29,158 bases of DNA from an uncultured Collinsella sp. (lineage in GTDB: Bacteria; Actinomycetota; Coriobacteriia; Coriobacteriales; Coriobacteriaceae), in contig CABSDO010000013.1 of assembly GCA_902476475.1 (NCBI GenBank), forward strand, positions 1 to 29,158. The letters are read 5' to 3'. The notes under the pieces were generated by a model. It was not told the DNA's origin. It was given only the letters and a program-made list of their open reading frames with translations, and made no database searches. Shown here in pieces: positions 1-7,844 of the stretch (position 1 is its first letter; each line of letters begins with the position of its first letter). Made by a program: the position numbers and the translations under genes.

Positions 1-46
1 GGCGCCGCTGACCGGTGGACGGCACCGAGCCGTACGCTTGAACTGA
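1..46 (+). other. possible 3' end of an upstream gene
   Basis: One plus-strand frame stays open from the window edge to a TGA at 44-46, five bases before a strong terminator. Another frame stops at 9-11. The stretch is too short to recognise a protein. In many actinobacteria rpsA lies upstream of coaE, but nothing here confirms that. Confidence 0.2.
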
Positions 47-50
47 GAAG

Positions 51-78
51 GGGGAGGCCTCGCGGCCTCCCCTTTTTT
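51..78 (+). terminator. Rho-independent terminator of the upstream gene
   Basis: GGGGAGGCC (51-59) pairs perfectly with GGCCTCCCC (64-72) around a TCGC loop and is followed directly by six T (73-78). It ends the gene left of the window and isolates coaE from it. Confidence 0.92.
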
Positions 79-145
79 GCGTTTATATCGAGCTGTGCCT
101 TGTGAACGGGCTCCTCCTTTGACTCTCTTACTGTTTGGCTGTTTT

Positions 146-176
146 TTGAACCGTCGCTTTGTATTTGCGCGATAAT
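146..176 (+). promoter_or_regulatory. possible coaE promoter
   Basis: GATAAT at 171-176 is one base from the -10 consensus. TTGAAC at 146-151 is a partial -35, but the spacer is 19 bp, longer than ideal. The position between the upstream terminator and the coaE ribosome binding site fits a promoter for coaE and the transglycosylase gene. Nothing else gene-like is seen in 79-201. Confidence 0.4.
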
Positions 177-201
177 AACTCGCATTGACGTTGGGGAGGG
201 C

Positions 202-846
202 ATGATGTTTACCGTTTTTGTTTTGGGCAATATTGCTTCGGGTAAATCGACTGCCTGTCGCTATCTGGAATCTCGCGGAGCCCTGCTTATCGATTTAGAC
301 GTTCTTGCCAAATCGCTGTACGTGCCGGGGTCGGATATCGTCAATGCTCTTGCCGAAGAGTTTGGCTGGGATATTTTGGACGAGGAGGGCGGCGTTCGAC
401 GTAATATCCTCGCTTCTCGAGCTTTTGTCTCTCCCGATACGGTTACAAGGCTCAATAGCATTGTGCACCCCGTTCTCATTGAGCAGCTTTCGCTGAGGAT
501 TCTCGATCCTGTCTGCTGTACGGTTTCGTCCCCCCGCTATCCCTTTGCGGCGGTCGAAGTATCTGCTCCAACTGGCTTTGAGGACGCCTTTGGCCTTGCG
601 GATGAAATTATGGTTGTTAGCGCGCCTTTGGAGGTCCGTCGCGAACGCGCTATTCACCGTGGTATGGAACCATCCGATTTTGATGCTCGCTGTGCTTGCC
701 AACCCGATGAGTCTTCGCTTTGCCGTCTCGCTACGACCGTGATTGATAACGCGGCGGGCGACAGCTCGCTTTTTGTACAACTGGACGCATGGCTTGCTCG
801 CCATGGCCTTATGGACGCTACGGATAAGGGGACGATAGATGCCTAA
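202..846 (+). CDS. coaE: dephospho-CoA kinase
   Basis: Catalyses the last step of coenzyme A synthesis, ATP-dependent phosphorylation of the 3'-hydroxyl of dephospho-CoA in the cytoplasm. The P-loop GNIASGKST lies near residues 9-17, followed by the family's acidic LIDLD segment, the R-N-I-L stretch and an L-N-x-I-V-H-P motif typical of CoaE. A later ARCACQ segment matches the family's Arg/Gln lid region. At 214 residues it is about normal length (~200). The start is ATG 202, or 205 two bases from an equally placed ATG, with a GGGGAGGG Shine-Dalgarno at 193-200. The stop overlaps the next gene by 8 bp, so the two are translationally coupled. In mycobacteria coaE also lies close to uvrB, so the placement supports the call. 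Confidence 0.9.
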   Translation: MMFTVFVLGNIASGKSTACRYLESRGALLIDLDVLAKSLYVPGSDIVNALAEEFGWDILDEEGGVRRNILASRAFVSPDTVTRLNSIVHPVLIEQLSLRILDPVCCTVSSPRYPFAAVEVSAPTGFEDAFGLADEIMVVSAPLEVRRERAIHRGMEPSDFDARCACQPDESSLCRLATTVIDNAAGDSSLFVQLDAWLARHGLMDATDKGTIDA

Positions 847-1420
847 GACGCGTTTCTTTACGTGGTATCGCCTTGTACCGCTGACTGTCGTTTTCGTCTT
901 TGGCCTTATCTCGCTCGTTTACTCGTGTGCCCCCGCCGCTTTCTTTAAACCGCTCTATCCGATTGACTATGAGGCGTATGTAAAGCAGTCCAGTATTTCA
1001 CATAATCTCGATCCGTATCTGGTGTGTGCCGTCATCAAGTCGGAATCAAACTGGGATCCCGAGGCGGAATCAAACCAGGGCGCCCAAGGTCTCATGCAGC
1101 TTATGCCCGAAACCGCTGAGGACATGATCGCCAAGGGCCTTGTCGATGGGGACGAGTATTCTGCCGATAACCTGAATGACCCCGCTACGAATATCGAATT
1201 TGGGTGCGCGTACCTTTCGTACCTGCTGACATATTTCAATGGCTCGACGGATAGCGCTATTGCTGCTTACAATGCCGGAATGGGCAATGTCGATGGGTGG
1301 GCGCAGCAAAACACGTCGTTCCACAACGCGATTACCTTCCCCGAGACACAAGCCTATTTGATTCGTGTCAATAATGCCTGGGTTCGCTATAAGACCCTCT
1401 ATCCCGACCGGTTCGTATAG
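839..1420 (+). CDS. membrane-anchored lytic transglycosylase (SLT domain)
   Basis: A 193-residue peptidoglycan-cleaving enzyme of the soluble lytic transglycosylase fold. A basic N-terminus is followed by one hydrophobic segment (about residues 12-30), probably an uncleaved anchor or signal peptide, so the enzyme acts outside the membrane. The SLT domain covers about 45-190. IKSESNW holds the presumed catalytic Glu69, followed by G-A-Q-G-L-M-Q-L-M-P and the AIAAYNAG motif near 140-150, all hallmarks of family 1 transglycosylases. It has no LysM or other wall-binding domain, so it is close to a minimal catalytic unit. The start at ATG 839 overlaps the coaE stop. What it shares with coaE functionally is not evident. 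It could be a spore-like or housekeeping wall remodelling enzyme; the exact role cannot be told. Confidence 0.88.
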   Translation: MPKTRFFTWYRLVPLTVVFVFGLISLVYSCAPAAFFKPLYPIDYEAYVKQSSISHNLDPYLVCAVIKSESNWDPEAESNQGAQGLMQLMPETAEDMIAKGLVDGDEYSADNLNDPATNIEFGCAYLSYLLTYFNGSTDSAIAAYNAGMGNVDGWAQQNTSFHNAITFPETQAYLIRVNNAWVRYKTLYPDRFV

Positions 1421-1440
1421 GACTATGCCTGCCGCCTGCG

Positions 1441-1466
1441 TATACTGCAGATGTATGAGTTAGGAG
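1441..1466 (+). promoter_or_regulatory. possible -10 element and ribosome binding site of uvrB
   Basis: TATACT at 1441-1446 resembles a -10 box; no good -35 is visible. AGGAG at 1462-1466 sits five bases before ATG 1472. Transcription from this -10 would begin near 1453, which excludes ATG 1451 as start and supports ATG 1472 for uvrB. Confidence 0.45.
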
Positions 1467-1471
1467 TATCC

Positions 1472-3712
1472 ATGGCGGATTTTGAAGTTGAGCGTGTTGG
1501 CGGAGAGCTCAAACGTTTTGGCGTTGAGGGCTCTGATGTGCCGTTTAAGGTCGTGTCTCCCTATGAGCCTGCAGGTTCCCAGCCGAAGGCCATTGAGTCG
1601 CTTGTGCAGGGTGTGAGGGACGGAGACCGCTATCAGGTTTTGCTTGGCGTGACCGGTTCGGGCAAGACCTTTACCATGGCCAAGACCATCGAAGCTCTCG
1701 GTAAGCCAACGCTGGTCATGGCCCCCAACAAAACCCTCGCCGCACAGCTTGCGAGCGAGCTCAAAGAATTCTTTCCCAACAACGCTGTGGTCTACTTCGT
1801 CTCGTACTACGACTATTATCAGCCCGAGGCATATGTACCGCAGAGTGATACGTATATCGAGAAAGACTCGTCGATTAACGAAGAGGTCGAGATGCTGCGC
1901 CATCAGGCGACGGCATCGCTGCTTTCTCGACGGGACGTGATTGTCGTCGCATCGGTCTCGTGCATCTATGGCATCGGTTCTCCTGAGGACTATGCGGGCC
2001 TGGCGCCGAACGTCGATAAGAAGGTGCCGCTCGAGCGCGATGACTTTATCCATGCGCTCATCGACATTCAATATGATCGCAATGACTATGATTTGGCGCG
2101 CGGTACCTTTCGCGTGCGCGGAGATGTCGTCGACGTGTATCCGCCCTATGCCGAGCATCCGTTGCGGTTTGAGTTCTTTGGCGACGAGGTCGAGCTGATT
2201 GCCGAGATCGATGAGGTCACCGGTGAGATGTTGCGTGAGTACGAAGCGATTCCCGTGTGGCCGGCCTCGCACTATGTGACCGAGAAGCCAAAGGTTAAGG
2301 CGGCCCTGAAATCGATCAGCGAAGAGTGCGAGAAGCGTGTGGCGGAACTCAAGGCGACCGACAAGTTGCTCGAGGCGCAACGTCTGCAGCAGCGGACCGA
2401 TTATGACCTCGAGATGCTTGAGACGATGGGCTTTTGCAACGGCATCGAGAACTACTCGCGTCATCTGGACGGGCGTAAGCCGGGTGAACCGCCGTTTACC
2501 TTGATTGACTACTTCCCCAAGGACATGCTTTGCATCATCGACGAGAGCCATGTGACGGTGCCGCAGATTCGCGGTATGCACGAAGGCGACCGTTCGCGCA
2601 AAGTTACGCTTGTTGAGCATGGTTTCCGTCTTCCGTCGGCGCTCGATAACCGCCCGCTTCGTTTCGATGAGTTTGAGGCGAGGATTCCCCAGTTCATCTA
2701 CGTTTCGGCCACGCCGGGTGACTATGAGCTGCGTGTGAGCCAAAATGACGTTGAACAGATCATTCGTCCGACCGGCCTGCTCGATCCCAAGATCGACGTT
2801 CGTCCGGTCCGAGGCCAGATTGACGATCTTGAGGACGAGATTCGCGAGCGCGTGGCCCGCAAGGAGCGCGTGCTGGTGACCACGCTCACCAAGCGCATGG
2901 CCGAGGACCTGACCGACCATCTGCTTGATGCCGGCATTAAGGTCAACTACATGCACTCCGATACCGCGACGATGGACCGTGTCGAGATCCTGCGAACGTT
3001 GCGCGAGGGCAAGATCGATGTTTTGGTTGGCATCAACTTGCTTCGCGAGGGCCTGGATCTCCCCGAGGTCTCGCTGGTGGCAATTCTCGATGCCGATAAG
3101 GAAGGTTTCTTGCGTAACCGCCGTTCGCTGATTCAGACGATTGGCCGTGCGGCCCGTAATGCCGACGGCGAAGTCATCATGTACGCTGACGTCGTGACCG
3201 ATTCGATGAGAGAGGCAATCGACGAGACGCAGCGTCGCCGTGAGATCCAGATGGCCTACAACGAAGAACACGGCATTGTGCCCAAGACGGTGCGGAAGGC
3301 CATCAACGACATTTCGAGCTTTATTGCCGAGGCCGAAAAGACCGTCGGGTCCAAGGGACGCTCGAAGGGCGACTCTCTGGGCCATGGTGCGTTCTATACG
3401 CCCGATGAAAGCGGCGAGGGCGGGGTGCCAGAGACGGTGACGCCTGAACAGACGCTTGCCGAGCAGCTGGAAGGGCTGCCGCATGACGAGCTGGTGCGGA
3501 TCGTCGAGACCATGGAGGAAGACATGCGTAATGCCTCCGCCGCTATGGATTTTGAGGAGGCGGCGCGCCTGCGTGATGCCGTCGTTCAGATTCGGGCGAT
3601 GCTCGAGGGTACGTCCGAGGACGAAACGATTGAGCGCCTGCGTTCGCAGGCCCGCAAGGGTTCCACGTTCGCTTCGGGCAGAAAACGCCAGGGCGCCCGA
3701 TTTAAGAAATAG
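1472..3712 (+). CDS. uvrB: excinuclease ABC subunit B
   Basis: UvrB is the damage-verifying helicase-like subunit of nucleotide excision repair; it is loaded on DNA by UvrA and then recruits UvrC. With start ATG 1472 the protein has 746 residues. Walker A GVTGSGKT is at 59-66, and the strand-opening beta-hairpin region with YYDYYQPEAYVP near 112-123. The DESH Walker B box, the helicase motifs VSATPG and QTIGRAAR, and a C-terminal UVR coiled-coil motif (AAMDFEEAARLRD) that contacts UvrC all follow. It is longer than the usual ~670 residues because of a charged, Gly-rich linker before the UVR motif and a basic tail. An upstream in-frame ATG at 1451 lacks a Shine-Dalgarno. It is followed by a strong terminator and faces the minus-strand flavoprotein group. 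Confidence 0.97.
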   Translation: MADFEVERVGGELKRFGVEGSDVPFKVVSPYEPAGSQPKAIESLVQGVRDGDRYQVLLGVTGSGKTFTMAKTIEALGKPTLVMAPNKTLAAQLASELKEFFPNNAVVYFVSYYDYYQPEAYVPQSDTYIEKDSSINEEVEMLRHQATASLLSRRDVIVVASVSCIYGIGSPEDYAGLAPNVDKKVPLERDDFIHALIDIQYDRNDYDLARGTFRVRGDVVDVYPPYAEHPLRFEFFGDEVELIAEIDEVTGEMLREYEAIPVWPASHYVTEKPKVKAALKSISEECEKRVAELKATDKLLEAQRLQQRTDYDLEMLETMGFCNGIENYSRHLDGRKPGEPPFTLIDYFPKDMLCIIDESHVTVPQIRGMHEGDRSRKVTLVEHGFRLPSALDNRPLRFDEFEARIPQFIYVSATPGDYELRVSQNDVEQIIRPTGLLDPKIDVRPVRGQIDDLEDEIRERVARKERVLVTTLTKRMAEDLTDHLLDAGIKVNYMHSDTATMDRVEILRTLREGKIDVLVGINLLREGLDLPEVSLVAILDADKEGFLRNRRSLIQTIGRAARNADGEVIMYADVVTDSMREAIDETQRRREIQMAYNEEHGIVPKTVRKAINDISSFIAEAEKTVGSKGRSKGDSLGHGAFYTPDESGEGGVPETVTPEQTLAEQLEGLPHDELVRIVETMEEDMRNASAAMDFEEAARLRDAVVQIRAMLEGTSEDETIERLRSQARKGSTFASGRKRQGARFKK

Positions 3713-3717
3713 GGTAC

Positions 3718-3749
3718 AGGCCCCGAGCTTCTCGTTGAGCTCGGGGCCT
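3718..3749. terminator. bidirectional terminator between convergent genes
   Basis: Two perfectly complementary 12-base arms (3718-3729 and 3738-3749, core GGCCCCGAGCT) flank an 8-base loop. It lies 5 bp after the uvrB stop and 14 bp after the stop of the facing gene. T-rich sequence follows on the plus side only weakly (TGTGTCTTTA). The symmetrical position suits termination from both directions. Confidence 0.85.
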
Positions 3750-3763
3750 GTGTCTTTAGTGTG

Positions 3764-5404
3764 CTAGAGGTCTGCAATCAGGGCTTCGGCACACCGGATG
3801 CCATCGGTGGCGGCGCTCATGATGCCGCCGGCATATCCTGCTCCCTCGCCGCAAGGGTAGAGGCCTGGAGTCGTCACGGCGTGACACGCGCGATCTCGGG
3901 TGACGGTGACCGGGGAGCTCGAACGCGTCTCCACGCCGGTAAGCACGGCATCGGGGCGGTCGTAGCCCCGTAGCTTTTTTCCGAGCAGGGGAATTCCCAG
4001 GCGAAGCGACTCGACGATATGCTGTGGTAGCGCCTCGTCAATTGCCGTCCAAGTCACACCGAGCGGATAGGTGGGCTTAACCTTTCCACATGCCGTGCTG
4101 GGACGTTTTGTAAGGAAATCGCCGACGAGCTGTGCCGGTGCATTCCAGTTAGAGCCGCCCAGTCGGTAGGCAGCCTGCTCGCAAGCGCGCTGGAGTTCAA
4201 CGCCCGCGAGAGGGTCATCGTTGGGAAGGTCTTCGGGCGTGACGTTAACGAGCAAGGCGGCATTTGCGTTACGGCCGTTGCGGGCATTGAGACTGGCGCC
4301 GTTGATGCACAGGTGGCCCGGCTCGGAAGAGGCAGCGACAACCTGCCCGCCGGGGCACATGCAAAACGAGAACACGCTGCGCCCGTTGGGAAGATGGGCG
4401 ACGAGCTTGTAGGGGGCTGCTCCGAGGGCGGGATGTCCCGCCGAAGAGCCATATTGGGCGCGATCGATATCGCGCTGCGGGTGCTCGATGCGCACACCCA
4501 TGGCAAAGGTTTTTTGCGCGAGGGCTACGCCGTGGTCCTTGAGGAGCTCGAATACGTCGCGGGCGGAGTGGCCGCAGGCAAGGATAAGGTACTTCGTGGC
4601 GACTTGCTCAGTCGCGGCATGTTGAGACGCCTGGACATCGATGCCGGCGATGGCGCCGGACGCGTCGGTGCGAATGTCAACAAGCTTCGTTCGATAGCGG
4701 ACGACACCTCCGAGCCGTTCGATGCGCTGGGAAATATTGGTGACAACTGTGGGAAGGATGTCGGAGCCAATGTGCGGCTTGGCATCCCACAGAATGTCTC
4801 GGGGTGCGCCCGCTTCGACGAAGGTGTCCAGGATAAGGCGATGGACGGGATGTTTAGTTCCCGTATTGAGCTTGCCATCCGAGAAAGTCCCCGCGCCGCC
4901 CAAGCCAAACTGGATATTGCTCTCGGGGTCGAGGGTGCGCTCCTTCAGGAAGAGGTCGATTGCCTGCGAGCGACGAAGCGCCGGGTCGCCCCGTTCGATA
5001 AGCAAGGGCCTCAGGCCCGCTTCGGCAAGGGTGAGTGCGGCGAAAAGGCCAGCGCATCCGGCGCCGACGACGACAGGGCGCTCTTTGGGTGCGCCGGAAA
5101 CGGGGGAGGGGAATGAAGGCCCATTGTCGTCTATCGTGCGCACGCGTGAGCGGTCACGCTCGGCCACGCTGCCGAGCACTGTCTGCTCGATGTCTGGGCT
5201 CGTCAGCTCAACACGAAAGCTCAGAATAAAATGAACGTCTCGTTTTTTGCGGGCATCGATGGACTTGCGGTGGAGCTCGATGGACTTGATCTCGGAGTCT
5301 TTGCAACGAAGAACGCGTTTTGCGACTCGCTTGCCAACGATAAGGCAAGCATTTTCATCGCCGGCTTCATCGAGCGACGCATTGACTTGGGTGATTTCGA
5401 TCAT
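3764..5404 (-). CDS. FAD-dependent dehydrogenase-like protein (COG2509 type)
   Basis: A 546-residue flavoprotein resembling the uncharacterised FAD-dependent dehydrogenase family (COG2509). A ~100-residue N-terminal alpha/beta domain precedes the dinucleotide-binding VVVGAGCAGLFAAL (G114, G116, G119). The sequence then continues with IERG, the family signature NIQFGLGGAGTFSDGKL and a C-terminal GLYPCGEGAGYAGGI flavin-binding stretch. The substrate is unknown. The start is ATG 5404, with AAGGAG on the minus strand at 5416-5411; the frame is open further upstream to 6022, but that part overlaps the neighbouring gene antisense-in-register and has no recognisable protein. It lies 79 bp downstream of the HI0933-like gene, probably the last gene of the mrp transcript or under its own promoter. 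Confident of the family, not of any reaction. Confidence 0.88.
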   Translation of the reverse strand: MIEITQVNASLDEAGDENACLIVGKRVAKRVLRCKDSEIKSIELHRKSIDARKKRDVHFILSFRVELTSPDIEQTVLGSVAERDRSRVRTIDDNGPSFPSPVSGAPKERPVVVGAGCAGLFAALTLAEAGLRPLLIERGDPALRRSQAIDLFLKERTLDPESNIQFGLGGAGTFSDGKLNTGTKHPVHRLILDTFVEAGAPRDILWDAKPHIGSDILPTVVTNISQRIERLGGVVRYRTKLVDIRTDASGAIAGIDVQASQHAATEQVATKYLILACGHSARDVFELLKDHGVALAQKTFAMGVRIEHPQRDIDRAQYGSSAGHPALGAAPYKLVAHLPNGRSVFSFCMCPGGQVVAASSEPGHLCINGASLNARNGRNANAALLVNVTPEDLPNDDPLAGVELQRACEQAAYRLGGSNWNAPAQLVGDFLTKRPSTACGKVKPTYPLGVTWTAIDEALPQHIVESLRLGIPLLGKKLRGYDRPDAVLTGVETRSSSPVTVTRDRACHAVTTPGLYPCGEGAGYAGGIMSAATDGIRCAEALIADL

Positions 5405-5430
5405 CGAGGTCTCCTTAGATGCAAGAAAGA

Positions 5431-5454
5431 GGCCGCCCGGTGTCCCAGACGGCC
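5431..5454 (-). terminator. weak intercistronic hairpin
   Basis: On the minus strand, GGCCGTCT pairs with GGGCGGCC (8 bp including two G-U pairs) around an 8-base loop, then TCTTTC follows. It sits between the HI0933-like gene and the COG2509-like gene. It could be a leaky terminator or an mRNA-stabilising stem; the T-tract is poor. Confidence 0.4.
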
Positions 5455-5483
5455 CGAATGCGTTTTGATTATAGACTGCGCGG

Positions 5484-6755
5484 CTATAGGTTACTTGCAG
5501 CGCGAATGCCCGAAATCCAGGCCCATGCAAGGTTGAAGCCACCGCAGTCGGCGTCGATATCGAGGGCTTCGCCGCAGACGTAAAGCGGGGCATCGACTGC
5601 GTCGTTCGCGCGAAGGCCGGGTATCGAGACGGTCTCGATGGGTATGCCGCCACGTGTGACCTGTGCCGAGCGCTCCTCGGCTGTTCCCTCGACAAGCAGC
5701 TTAAAGTGCTTGAGGATGGAGACCAGATGGATGACATCGTTGGAGTCAGGATGGCACTGTTCGAACGCCGTGCAGACGACGCGGGAGAGTTGCGGAGCGA
5801 GCATGCCATCGAGCCAGCGGGGGTCGTGGGGCGAAAAGCGGCCGAGCAGTTCAACGCGTCGGTTGAGCATATCGAGCAGCTCATCTTTGGAGAGGTCGGG
5901 GAAAATGTCGAGCAGGATCGTGTCGCCGTGCTGGATGCGTCGGGAGAGGTTGAATGCGGCGACACCTGAGATGCCGAAGGTCCGGAACAGTACCTCGCCG
6001 TCTTCGCACCAGAGCTCCTCATGATTGCGGGTGAGCGTCAAGCGGGCGCGGACGCGTAGGCCATCCAACGCCTTGAGGGCCATCCGGTTGCCGACGACCG
6101 ATGCCGACACGGGACAGAGGACGGGGCGAAGCGGCGTTAGGGGGAGGCTAAACGTCTCGGCGATACCGGCGGGGTTGCCGCCCGTGGCGATAATTGCGGC
6201 ATGTGCCTGCAAGGTCACGTTTTTGCGCGGGGTATCGGCGAGCGCCCTCCGAAGCGAACGGAGCTCAGATTTTCGATCGTCGTGCTTTTTTGCCTTGAGC
6301 GCCCGTGCGGGGCGGTCTATTTGGAGCGCCCAACCCTCGGGAGCTTTGTGCGCCGTGGCAACATTGGCTCCGCAGATTAAAGTGATGGCCAGACGATTGC
6401 AAACGTTGAGAAGCGCGTCGCGCACCGATTCGGCGCGAAGGGAGCGTGGGTACAGTCGACCTTCCTCGGAGGTCGTCATGATGCCCAGCGAGGAGAAGAA
6501 ACCCATAAGATCTTGTTCGGGCCGGGGGCCCATGACGGATTCGATGAAAGCGGGGTGGTTGTACCGCTGGGGATTAATCGATTCGTTTGAGAGATTGCAG
6601 CGGCCGTTGCCGGTCGCAAGGAGTTTAAGGCCGCAGGCGACATCGCTCTCAACGATGCAGACGCTTTTGCCAGCGCGTGCGGCCGTGATGGCGGCGGCGA
6701 GACCCGAGGCCCCGCCGCCGATTACCAGGACGTCATAGAAGGCGCTCGTGTTCAC
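5484..6755 (-). CDS. HI0933-family NAD(P)/FAD-dependent oxidoreductase (YhiN-like)
   Basis: A 423-residue flavoprotein of the HI0933/YhiN family, whose reaction is not firmly known. The N-terminus shows the FAD-binding VIGGGASGLAAAI (residues 11-23), IVESD, and the family hallmark GLKLLATGNGRCNLSN near 43-58. The C-terminus carries CGEALDIDADCGGFNLAWA, a second flavin-contact signature. Length is normal for the family (~400). Translation most likely begins at GTG 6755, immediately after the TAA of mrp (6758-6756) with no intervening base, which indicates coupled translation. The close link with the Fe-S carrier Mrp and with a second flavoprotein downstream suggests a redox-related unit, but this is inference from position. 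Confidence 0.9.
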   Translation of the reverse strand: MNTSAFYDVLVIGGGASGLAAAITAARAGKSVCIVESDVACGLKLLATGNGRCNLSNESINPQRYNHPAFIESVMGPRPEQDLMGFFSSLGIMTTSEEGRLYPRSLRAESVRDALLNVCNRLAITLICGANVATAHKAPEGWALQIDRPARALKAKKHDDRKSELRSLRRALADTPRKNVTLQAHAAIIATGGNPAGIAETFSLPLTPLRPVLCPVSASVVGNRMALKALDGLRVRARLTLTRNHEELWCEDGEVLFRTFGISGVAAFNLSRRIQHGDTILLDIFPDLSKDELLDMLNRRVELLGRFSPHDPRWLDGMLAPQLSRVVCTAFEQCHPDSNDVIHLVSILKHFKLLVEGTAEERSAQVTRGGIPIETVSIPGLRANDAVDAPLYVCGEALDIDADCGGFNLAWAWISGIRAASNL

Positions 6756-7586
6756 TTAGGCCTCGTCGGTCTCGTGCGGGGCGATAGCCTCGACGGCAGA
6801 GACGGCCTTGGGCAGCATGCCATCGGGCAGCGCGGTCTCGACTTCACCCTTATCGCAGGCCTCGGCGAGTGACGGATTGATGGGAAGCTGGCCCAAGATG
6901 TCGAGGTTGTAGCGCTCGGCGACTTCGGGGAGCTTGCTCTTACCAAAGACCTCGATCTTCTTGCCGCAGTCGGGGCACTCGATATAGCTCATGTTCTCGA
7001 CGACGCCCAGAATGGGGACGTTCATCTTCTCGGCCATGTTGACTGCCTTGGCGACGATCATCGAGACCAAGTCTTGCGGGCTCGTGACGATGACGATGCC
7101 ATCGACGGGCAGCGATTGGAAAACGGTGAGCGCGACGTCGCCCGTTCCCGGAGGCATATCGACCAGCAGGTAGTCGATGGGGCCCCATGAGGTCTCGCTC
7201 CAGAATTGCCTGATGGCGCCCGCGATAACCGGGCCACGCCAAAGGACGGGATCGGTTTCGTTTTGGAGCAGCAGGTTGGAGCTCATGACCTTGACCCCGT
7301 GCTCTGAGATCTCGGGCAGCATAAGATTGCCGAGAGCATGGACATGACGTCCGCTCATACCGAACATCTTGGGGATGGAGGGGCCGGTGATGTCGGCATC
7401 GAGGATGCCGACTTTGTTGCCGCGGCGGGCAAGCTCGGTGGCGATGGCACCGGTGACGAACGACTTGCCGACGCCGCCCTTGCCGGATAGCACGGCGATA
7501 ACGCGCTTGACCTCGGATAGCGTGTTCTCTTCAAATTCCTGCGGTGCGGTTTGTCCGCCGGCCGCCTGTGCGTGCTCGCAACCCAT
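6756..7586 (-). CDS. mrp: Mrp/NBP35-family iron-sulfur cluster carrier ATPase
   Basis: A cytoplasmic P-loop ATPase of the ParA/MinD superfamily that carries and transfers Fe-S clusters to apoproteins. With start ATG 7586 it has 276 residues. The deviant Walker A SGKGGVGKS spans 34-42, ILDADITGPSIPKMFG follows, DMPPGTGD is near 143-150, and the cluster-binding C-x-x-C (Cys204, Cys207, in YIECPDCG) comes after VVENMS. AAAGGAG precedes ATG 7586 on the minus strand, so the longer open frame to 7721 is not used. The N-terminal MIP18/DUF59-like domain of larger Mrp proteins is absent; a short Cys/His-containing MGCEH start is present instead. It is the first gene of the minus-strand group and is divergent from uvrA. 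Confidence 0.93.
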   Translation of the reverse strand: MGCEHAQAAGGQTAPQEFEENTLSEVKRVIAVLSGKGGVGKSFVTGAIATELARRGNKVGILDADITGPSIPKMFGMSGRHVHALGNLMLPEISEHGVKVMSSNLLLQNETDPVLWRGPVIAGAIRQFWSETSWGPIDYLLVDMPPGTGDVALTVFQSLPVDGIVIVTSPQDLVSMIVAKAVNMAEKMNVPILGVVENMSYIECPDCGKKIEVFGKSKLPEVAERYNLDILGQLPINPSLAEACDKGEVETALPDGMLPKAVSAVEAIAPHETDEA

Positions 7587-7640
7587 ATCTGACTCCTTTG
7601 TATGCGTTGGGGCAAGGCCCCACGATGTGACACGAGCGCC

Positions 7641-7670
7641 ATTGTACCCTCGTTTGCGAGCGGGAGTCAT
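7641..7670 (-). promoter_or_regulatory. candidate mrp promoter
   Basis: On the minus strand, ATGACT (7670-7665, four of six bases of the -35 consensus) and TACAAT (7646-7641, five of six for -10) are separated by 18 bp. A start near 7634 would give a ~48-nt leader containing a small GGGGC/GCCCC hairpin. Confidence 0.5.
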
Positions 7671-7723
7671 TTGTGATGTGCGGCGGGCGATCGACGGCAT
7701 TCGAAAGCATGGGTCAGGCATTG

Positions 7724-7737
7724 CGACGCGCGCGTCG
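7724..7737. repeat. perfect 14-bp palindrome in the mrp-uvrA divergent region
   Basis: CGACGCG at 7724-7730 is followed directly by its reverse complement CGCGTCG at 7731-7737. Its position between divergent promoters would suit an operator, but CG-rich palindromes also arise by chance in GC-rich DNA. Confidence 0.35.
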
Positions 7738-7770
7738 GATAAAGCAAAAGGTCTGCGAATCTTGTATTAC

Positions 7771-7784
7771 GAACATCTGTGCGC
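7771..7784 (+). promoter_or_regulatory. LexA (SOS) box upstream of uvrA
   Basis: CGAACATCTGTGCG matches the Gram-positive LexA operator CGAAC-N4-GTTCG at all fixed positions but one (G for T in the right half). It lies 61 bp before the uvrA start and just upstream of a -10-like TAAACT (7797-7802). uvrA is a classic SOS gene, so the location supports the call. Confidence 0.6.
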
Positions 7785-7844
7785 GTTCAGTGCGCTAAAC
7801 TCATCGGCAGTGTGATTTGAAGTTATAGGAGGCAAGGAGCTTCC

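Noticed and set aside
1451..1471. ATG 1451 as uvrB start
   Set aside because: No Shine-Dalgarno before it, a -10-like box abuts it, and AGGAG is correctly placed for ATG 1472.
1460..3484. 674-residue open frame antisense to uvrB
   Set aside because: It mirrors a clearly real UvrB gene, has no recognisable motif or ribosome site, and arises from codon bias.
4313..5116. 267-residue plus-strand open frame inside the COG2509-like gene
   Set aside because: Antisense to a well-conserved flavoprotein; Gly/Ala/Asp-rich with no motif.
5405..6022. N-terminal extension of the COG2509-like protein
   Set aside because: The extra ~206 residues are antisense-free but overlap the HI0933-like gene in another frame, show no homology, and a good ribosome site precedes ATG 5404.
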